Origin: Kribbella albertanoniae
GTDB taxonomy: Bacteria; Actinomycetota; Actinomycetes; Propionibacteriales; Kribbellaceae
Direction: 5' to 3'
NCBI RefSeq assembly: GCF_004348455.1
Contig: NZ_SMKA01000035.1
Span: forward strand, 1-45,705
Length of the DNA: 45,705 nucleotides
Of this stretch, positions 40,199 through 45,705 are shown piece by piece. The notes beneath the pieces are model-generated. The model did no database searches, was not told the DNA's origin, and saw only the letters and a list, made by a program, of their open reading frames with translations. A program made the translations under genes and the position numbers. Each line of letters begins with the position of its first letter. Within the stretch, counting starts at the first letter, position 1.

Positions 40199-41959
40199 AT
40201 GAAAGCCGACCGCAAAGCCACCGCGAAACCGCCTACACCGAGCCTGTTCCACGCTGTCCGCGGACGGCTGCTGTTCGGCGCCGGTCTATCGCTGGTCAGC
40301 TCGGCGCTCGGCCTCCTGCCGTACGTCGCAGTCGCCGAGATCGCGAAGACGCTGCTGACCGTGGACACCCCGGGGCGCGCGGTCGTCGGCTGGCTGGCAG
40401 TCGGCGTGGCCGGAGCAGCTGGGCGTCTCGGTCTGCTGGTGGCCGGCAATCTGCTGACGCACTACGTCGACGCGGATCTGCAGCGCCAGCTCCGAGCCCG
40501 CCTGGCGCGCCACCTCTCCACCGTCCCGCTGGGCTGGTTCAGCAAGAAGGGATCAGGCGAACTGAAGAAGGTCCTCGACGACGACATCGAGGACATGCAC
40601 CACCTGGTCGCCCATGCCGGGCTCGACGTGGCGAGCGCGGTCGGACTACCCCTCGCAGCCATCGTCTATCTGGTGACGGTCGACTGGCGGATGACCCTGG
40701 TAACGCTAGCGCTCCTGCCATTGGCCATGCTCACGATCAGCAGGGCGCATCGCACGTTGCCGGTCCGGATGCAGCAGCTCGTCACCGCCCAGCAATCCAT
40801 CAACAACGCGACGGTCGAGTACGTCGACGGCATCCAGGTGATCAAGGCCTATCGCCTGACCGGGCGGGCGTGGCGGCGGTTCTCGGGTGCGGTCGACGAG
40901 TTCTGTGATGCGTTGGCGGCCTGGAGCGCCGAGAGCGGCCGCGCGCTGTTCGCCAGTATGGCGCTGCTGTCTCCGGCAGCCGTCCTGGTCGTCGTGATCG
41001 GAGCCGGCTCGGCCATGATCTCGGCCGGCTGGCTGGCACCGGTCGACCTGCTGCCGTTCATCCTGGTCGGCGTCGGCCTGCCCGCGCCGTACATGACGTT
41101 GGTGCAAGGCACCCAACTGCTCCGCAAGGGCAAAGCTGCTGCGGGCAATGTCTCTGCGGTTCTCGATGAGCCCTCGCTGCCGACAGTGCGTGAGCCTCGA
41201 ATGCCGTCGCAGTGGGACATCCGGTTCGCGGCCGTCGATTTCGGCTACGACGAGCACCACCAGGTGCTGCATCACGTCGATCTGCACTGCCCACAAGGGT
41301 CGGTGACCGCGCTGGTCGGGCCGTCGGGTTCCGGCAAGACGACCTTGACGCGCCTCGTCCCGCGGTTCTTCGACGTCACCGGCGGCGCGATCCGGATCGG
41401 CGAGGTCGACGTCCGCGAGCTGGCGCCCGGCGTACTGCTGCGGATGGTCGCGGTGGTCTTCCAGGACGTCGTACTGGTGCGCGACACCATCCGCGAGAAC
41501 ATCCGCCTGGGCGACCCGACTGCCGGCGACGACGAGGTGGAGGCGGCGGCACGGGCGGCGCAACTCCACGAGACGATCCTCGCGTTACCGGACGGCTACG
41601 ACACAGTCGTCACCAGTCGCGGTGGCGTGTTGTCGGGCGGGGAGAGACAGCGACTGACCATTGCCCGGGCGATCCTGCAGGACGCGCCGATCGTGCTGCT
41701 GGACGAGGCGACCGCGTCCGTCGACCCGGACAACGAGGCTGCGATCCAGCAGGCGCTGGCCGAACTCACCAAGGGCCGCACGCTGCTCGTCGTCGCACAT
41801 CGCCTGCACACCATCGCGCGCGCCGACCAGATTGTGGTGCTGGACGACGGCCACGTCGTCGGGCGCGGCACGCACGACGAACTCCTCAACAGTGCCGGGA
41901 AATACGCCCGGATGTGGGCGGCGCAGTACCAGCTCCCCAGGACGGAGGCTGCACGATGA
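40199..41959 (+). CDS. ABC exporter-fold transporter half 1 (YbtP/IrtA-like)
   Basis: A 586-residue protein with an N-terminal six-helix membrane domain (residues about 20-300) fused to an ATPase. Motifs: Walker A GPSGSGKTT, Q-loop FQDVVLV, signature LSGGERQR, Walker B VLLDEATASVD, H-loop VAHRLH. ATG 40199 is preceded by GGGAG; the open frame extends upstream into the promoter and is not coding. The arrangement of two such halves followed by an AmpG/RhtX-like MFS gene resembles YbtP-YbtQ-YbtX, which import metal-siderophore complexes despite the exporter fold. Substrate is inferred. Confidence 0.9.
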   Translation: MKADRKATAKPPTPSLFHAVRGRLLFGAGLSLVSSALGLLPYVAVAEIAKTLLTVDTPGRAVVGWLAVGVAGAAGRLGLLVAGNLLTHYVDADLQRQLRARLARHLSTVPLGWFSKKGSGELKKVLDDDIEDMHHLVAHAGLDVASAVGLPLAAIVYLVTVDWRMTLVTLALLPLAMLTISRAHRTLPVRMQQLVTAQQSINNATVEYVDGIQVIKAYRLTGRAWRRFSGAVDEFCDALAAWSAESGRALFASMALLSPAAVLVVVIGAGSAMISAGWLAPVDLLPFILVGVGLPAPYMTLVQGTQLLRKGKAAAGNVSAVLDEPSLPTVREPRMPSQWDIRFAAVDFGYDEHHQVLHHVDLHCPQGSVTALVGPSGSGKTTLTRLVPRFFDVTGGAIRIGEVDVRELAPGVLLRMVAVVFQDVVLVRDTIRENIRLGDPTAGDDEVEAAARAAQLHETILALPDGYDTVVTSRGGVLSGGERQRLTIARAILQDAPIVLLDEATASVDPDNEAAIQQALAELTKGRTLLVVAHRLHTIARADQIVVLDDGHVVGRGTHDELLNSAGKYARMWAAQYQLPRTEAAR

Positions 41960-43686
41960 TCAACCGGCTGCTCGCTCTCTGGCCGCACCCGGCCATGCTT
42001 CGGACACTGACCATCCGGTACGCCGTCCTCGGCGTACTGCAAGGTGGAATGCTGCTGGGCCTGATCCCGTTGTTGCAGGCCCTGCTCCAGTCGCCACCCG
42101 ATCTGAACCTCGCCGCCCGATGGACCGGGATCATCGCCGTACTGGGCGTCGCATACCTGGGCGCGTTGTGGTGGGCGAAGTCGCTCGGCTACCGCATCGC
42201 CCACCTGATCATGCGCGACCTGCAGCACGGACTCGGCCGGCACTTACTCACCTTGCCGCTGGGCTGGTTCGTCGGCGACCGAGCCGGCCGCACGGCCCGA
42301 ACGGTCGCGCAGTCGACGCCGTCGGCCGCGAGTATCGTCTCGCATGTCTGGCCCGAGCTGGTGCAGTCCATCGCAACCCCGCTGACGGTCGTCGCCGGTG
42401 TGTTCCTGATCGACTGGCGGATGGGACTGGCCTTCCTGGTCACCCTGCCGGCCGCAATGGTGATCCTGCGCTGGTCGGCGCCGATCGTCCGCGAGACCCA
42501 GGTGGTGATGGACGACGCGTCCTCCGAGGCCGCCGGTCGCGCCATCGAGTTCGCCCAGGCCCAGCCGGTCCTGCGCGCCACCGGCCGTGCCCAGGAAGGG
42601 TTCGCTCCGATGGAACGCGCACTGGACCAGCAACGAGTGGCCTTCCGCGCCGCGCTGAACCGGCACACCATGCCGCAGATCGCCTACATCGCCGTCGTCC
42701 AAGTGGGCTTCACGATCGTGCTTGTCTCTGGCGCGCTACTAGCCCTGGCCGGTGAACTCTCGCTCGCCGAAACCATTGCCCTGCTGGTCCTCGCAGCACG
42801 TTTCGTCGAACCGCTCGCGCAGGTCGGCAACCTGTTCGGCACGATCCGGGTCGCCGAGGTCGCGATCGACCGCGTAGCCGAAGTACTCGACGCCGCCCCG
42901 CTGCCCGAGCCCGCGCAACCGAAGCCCAGCGGCGACAGCACGGTGGAGTTCGACAACGTCACCTTCGGGTACGGCGGACGCCCCGTTCTGAACGACTTCG
43001 GGATCCGGGTCCCGGCCGGCACCATGACCGCGCTGGTCGGTCCGTCCGGCTCCGGTAAGACCACGGTGCTGCGGCTGATCTGCCGGTTCTGGGACGTCAA
43101 TGGGGGATCGGTGCGCGTCGGCGGGGTCGACGTCCGTGAACTGACGACGGACAGCTTGATGAGTCAGCTGGCGATCGTGTTCCAGGACACCTATTTGTTC
43201 GACGGCACGCTGGCCGAGAACCTGCGGCTCGCCGCACCCGACGCCACCGACGACGAGTTGGCCGACGCCGCGGCCGCCTCCCGGCTGGACGAGGTGGTCG
43301 CGCGGATGCCGGACGGGTGGGACACCCGAGTCGGTGAAGGCGGTCTCTCCCTGTCCGGCGGAGAGCGGCAGCGGGTGGCGATCGCGCGGGCGTTGCTGAA
43401 GGAAGCACCGATCGTGCTGCTCGACGAGGCCACCGCGGCGCTGGATCCGGAGAACGATGCGGCCGTGACCGCCGGCCTGACCGCCCTGACGAGCAGAGGC
43501 CGCACGGTTGTGGTCATCGCCCACCGCCTGACCACGATTGAGCAGGCCGATCAGATCGTCGTCATCGACGGTGGCCGGACGGCAGAGGTCGGCAGCCATG
43601 ACGAGCTGATGGCTCGCGGCGCGACGTACGCGCGCTTCTACCGGGAGCGCCTGACTGCGGCGAGCTGGCAGGTGGGGGGCCGATGA
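41956..43686 (+). CDS. ABC exporter-fold transporter half 2 (YbtQ/IrtB-like)
   Basis: A 576-residue partner of the preceding half-transporter: six membrane helices then ATPase with Walker A GPSGSGKTT, Q-loop FQDTYLF, signature LSGGERQR, Walker B VLLDEATAALD and H-loop IAHRLT. The two halves are different in sequence, so a heterodimer is expected; both nucleotide sites look complete. It overlaps the first half by four bases (ATGA) and the MFS gene by four bases (ATGA), so all three are translationally coupled. Confidence 0.92.
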   Translation: MINRLLALWPHPAMLRTLTIRYAVLGVLQGGMLLGLIPLLQALLQSPPDLNLAARWTGIIAVLGVAYLGALWWAKSLGYRIAHLIMRDLQHGLGRHLLTLPLGWFVGDRAGRTARTVAQSTPSAASIVSHVWPELVQSIATPLTVVAGVFLIDWRMGLAFLVTLPAAMVILRWSAPIVRETQVVMDDASSEAAGRAIEFAQAQPVLRATGRAQEGFAPMERALDQQRVAFRAALNRHTMPQIAYIAVVQVGFTIVLVSGALLALAGELSLAETIALLVLAARFVEPLAQVGNLFGTIRVAEVAIDRVAEVLDAAPLPEPAQPKPSGDSTVEFDNVTFGYGGRPVLNDFGIRVPAGTMTALVGPSGSGKTTVLRLICRFWDVNGGSVRVGGVDVRELTTDSLMSQLAIVFQDTYLFDGTLAENLRLAAPDATDDELADAAAASRLDEVVARMPDGWDTRVGEGGLSLSGGERQRVAIARALLKEAPIVLLDEATAALDPENDAAVTAGLTALTSRGRTVVVIAHRLTTIEQADQIVVIDGGRTAEVGSHDELMARGATYARFYRERLTAASWQVGGR

Positions 43687-44910
43687 CGACGCAGTCAGCT
43701 GAGTTGGGCGTCGCGCGGCCGATCCCGACGTACCGGCTGTTGGCGGCGCTGCACGCGGGGCAGTACATCGCGATCAGCTTCCTCCATGTCGCCCTGGTTG
43801 TGATCCTGCGTGATCGCGGTGCGTCCTTGAGTCAGCTCGCCGCGCTCAACCTGACCGGCATGGTGCTTGCGGTGAAGTTCTTGTGGGCGCCACTGCTGGA
43901 TCGGTTCGGAGCTCGCAGGGGTCACTTCCGTTCGTGGCTGCTGGTCCTGCAACCGACACTCGCTCTGGGACTGGCCGCGCTGCTCCCGATCGATCCCGTC
44001 AGGCAGTTCGGCCTCCTGCTGGTGATCGTGCTCCTCATCGTCCAGGCCGCCGCGATGCAAGACGTGGCTGCGGATGCGCTGTCAGTGCGAGCACTGAGGT
44101 ACGCCGACCGCGGTGCCGGGAGTGGCATCCGCCTGGGCGGGGGCTACCTGGGACATGTTGTCGGGGGTGGTCTGGCGCTGCTGATCTATTCGAGGTGGGG
44201 ATGGCACGCGGCTGTGCTCACCGTGGTCGTCGTCACGCTCGCGCCGCTGAGGCAGCTCGTGTCGTATCGCGAGCAGGCCCTCTTCCCGGCAGAGACCCTC
44301 ACCACGCTCCCTGCTGACAGTCTTCCGCGCGCCCGGCGTCGTCCGCTGGACTCTGGTGCTGCTGCCATTGAGCTGGGTCGGCGTGGCCGGCGGGTACGCG
44401 CTGGTGATGCCGATGCTGGTTGATGCCGGCTGGCCGCCGGACCGGATCGGCATCGTCGTGGGGATCGTCGCAAGTACGGCGGGTATCGCCGGCGCGGTCG
44501 GTGGGGGACTACTCACCAGACGGTACGGACGTAGCCGGGTGCTCGCGCTGTCCTGCGCGGCACAAGCCGTTGCCTTGAGCGCCTTTCTGCCGCTGAGCTC
44601 GGGGTTCGCGCCACTCGTTTTCACAGTCACCGTGCTCGGCCTGTTCGGTGGTGTGTACGCCGCAGGCTCAGTAGCCGCCACCACCGTGATCATGGACCTC
44701 AGCCGCCGCGAACTCGCGGCCGGCGACTTCACCATCCTGACCAGTCTGGGCTTCTTCGTCTCCCTGGCGGCCGGTGCCATCAGCGTCACCCTCGCCAACC
44801 ACCTCGGCTACCGACCAGTCCTGCTGGCGGCCATCACCCTGGTTGTCACCGCCGCAATCGCCAACAGCCGCCAACCCGATCCGGCCGGCCGTTCCTTGTC
44901 GACACGCTGA
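43683..44910 (+). pseudogene. RhtX/YbtX/AmpG-like MFS transporter, interrupted by a frameshift
   Basis: Two reading frames together make one 12-helix MFS protein of about 408 residues. The first, from ATG 43683, covers the N-terminal half (FLHVALVVILRDRGASLSQ, LWAPLLDRFGARRGH, MQDVAADALSVRALRYADRG as in AmpG/RhtX) and then becomes meaningless after about base 44310, ending at 44423. The next frame picks up with SLLTVFRAPGVVRWTLV from about 44310 and runs through the second half to 44910. One extra base in CTCCCTG near 44307-44313 explains it. This may be real decay or a sequence error; a truncated six-helix protein alone is unlikely to transport. Confidence 0.85.
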
Positions 44911-44975
44911 TCCACCCAAGTCACCTCCTCCGCTACGAGACCCAGGCCGCGGTATCCCTTGTCTGCAAGGCCGAT

Positions 44976-45004
44976 TTGCCCCGTTATCGTTTCGTGACTA
45001 TATT
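44976..45004 (+). promoter_or_regulatory. Promoter of the 13E12-family gene
   Basis: TTGCCC (44976-44981), a 17-base spacer and TATATT (44999-45004), with ATG 45012 seven bases later. A good sigma-A-like promoter giving a leaderless transcript. Confidence 0.65.
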
Positions 45005-45019
45005 AGAACACATGTTCGA
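45004..45019. promoter_or_regulatory. LexA (SOS) box over the start codon of the 13E12-family gene
   Basis: TAGAACACATGTTCGA differs at one base from the actinobacterial LexA consensus TCGAAC-N4-GTTCGA. It spans the transcription start and the ATG, so LexA binding would block expression. Several 13E12 genes in Mycobacterium tuberculosis are known to be LexA-controlled. Confidence 0.7.
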
Positions 45020-45705
45020 GACGGAGCTGTCAATGCTGTCGACGGCCGACTTGCTGGAGTCGGCCGCCGAGGAACGCGCGACCGAGCAACGGTCGGCCAC
45101 ACGCTCCCTCGTTCATGCTGTCGTGTACGCCGACCGCTTCCATCCCGATGTGTGCCCGGTGCGTCCGGGGCGTCGTGCGAGTGATGGCCGGGAGCGTGTG
45201 GTGGTGCTGGGCGGGGACGGCTGCCCACCGATCCTGGAGTTCTGTGTCTCGGAGTACGGCGCGGTCGTGGGAATGTCGCCCGGTGTGGCGCGGGACTATC
45301 TGGCGAACGCGCTGGCGTTGCGGCACCGGTTCCCGTTCGTCTGGGCGAGGGTGCTGAGCGAGGAGGTCACGGCCTGGAAGGCGCGCAACCTCGCCCGTGA
45401 CTGCGAGAAACTGTCACTCGCGGCCGCGCTGTACGTCGACAAGCGCGTCGCGCACCTGCTTGACACGATCTCACCGACCCGGCTGGCCAAGATCATCAAA
45501 GCCGCCAAGATGCACGCCGACCCCGACCTGGCCAAGGCCGAGGCGGCCGAGAAGACCGACGAGCGCGGCGTCTGGGTCGGCCGCTCCGACGAGCACGGCA
45601 CCAAAACCTGCGTGATCAAGGCGTCCTCGGGGGCGGTCCGGCGGCACAAGGCAAAGATCGACGAGATCGCCGACGCCCTGCTGGCCCTCGGCGACAAGCG
45701 CAGCG
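45012..45705 (+). CDS. 13E12/DUF222-family HNH endonuclease-like protein (3' end cut off)
   Basis: An open frame of 231 codons running off the window end. The sequence MFETELSMLSTADLLESAAEERATEQRSATRSLVHAVVYADRF at the start of the product is shown here only by its key parts: START MFETELSM, then LLESAAEE, RSLVHAVVYADRF, GMSPGVARDYLANALALRHRFP, WKARNLARDC and ADPDLAKAEAA. These are DUF222/13E12 family blocks; members usually end in an HNH nuclease domain, which would lie beyond the window. ATG 45012 is fixed by the promoter and by family similarity. 13E12 elements are repeated in actinobacterial genomes. Confidence 0.85.
   Translation, partial: MFETELSMLSTADLLESAAEERATEQRSATRSLVHAVVYADRFHPDVCPVRPGRRASDGRERVVVLGGDGCPPILEFCVSEYGAVVGMSPGVARDYLANALALRHRFPFVWARVLSEEVTAWKARNLARDCEKLSLAAALYVDKRVAHLLDTISPTRLAKIIKAAKMHADPDLAKAEAAEKTDERGVWVGRSDEHGTKTCVIKASSGAVRRHKAKIDEIADALLALGDKRS

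Overview
The window is high-GC actinobacterial DNA. Codon use, many promoters placed 6-7 bases before a start codon, and the order mec-cysO-cysM ... murI ... MBL-fold ... rph-rdgB (the core order known from Mycobacterium) point to Actinomycetes. The gene mix suggests Kribbella or another member of the Nocardioidales; that genus guess is inference. Both ends cut genes: the 5' end lies inside mec, the 3' end inside a 13E12/DUF222 gene.

Layout. 1-11.6 kb: conserved chromosomal core (CysO-dependent cysteine synthesis, glutamate racemase, a cAMP-phosphodiesterase-like MBL protein, RNase PH, dITP pyrophosphatase). Interspersed are lineage genes: a zinc-ribbon TetR regulator, an alpha/beta hydrolase, a winged-helix protein, a DUF62 SAM-hydrolase-like enzyme behind what looks like a leader-peptide attenuator, a Gfo/Idh/MocA oxidoreductase and a GDSL hydrolase. 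11.6-12.8 kb: DsbA-like protein and a nucleoside deaminase. 12.8-19.2 kb: the most unusual block, a two-gene SMR exporter, a divergent MarR regulator, and a six-gene operon (adenylation enzyme, carrier protein, ectoine-synthase-like cupin, acyl-CoA-dehydrogenase-like enzyme, transglutaminase-like protein, Asp/Glu-racemase-superfamily protein). CTTG-N2-CAAG palindromes occur in both the exporter/regulator promoter region and the operon promoter region. I read this as a small biosynthetic gene cluster for a carrier-bound amino-acid product, possibly a cyclic, cationic one. It ends in a strong shared terminator, followed by an IS701-type transposase that seems to have lost its first catalytic Asp.

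20.5-31 kb: ECF42-type sigma factor, VOC protein, tRNA-Leu(UAG), a VWA/solute-binding lipid-anchored-like membrane protein with a CRP-type box upstream, a BCP peroxiredoxin, the circularly permuted ATP-grasp / alpha-E / transglutaminase triad, a glucose-dehydrogenase-like enzyme, a DUF3618-GroES-like pair, and a DoxX/MarR divergent pair. 31-39.5 kb: DapC aminotransferase, PLP aldolase-like protein, sugar-lactone oxidase, PIG-L deacetylase, hypothetical proteins, a LysR/SDR divergent pair and a zinc alcohol dehydrogenase. 39.5-45.7 kb: TetR regulator; a YbtP/YbtQ-like ABC exporter-fold pair plus an RhtX/YbtX-like MFS gene that carries a frameshift, behind a Fur/Zur-like box; and a 13E12-family gene whose leaderless start codon lies within a LexA-like box.

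All assignments were made by reading the sequence by eye; no database search was run.
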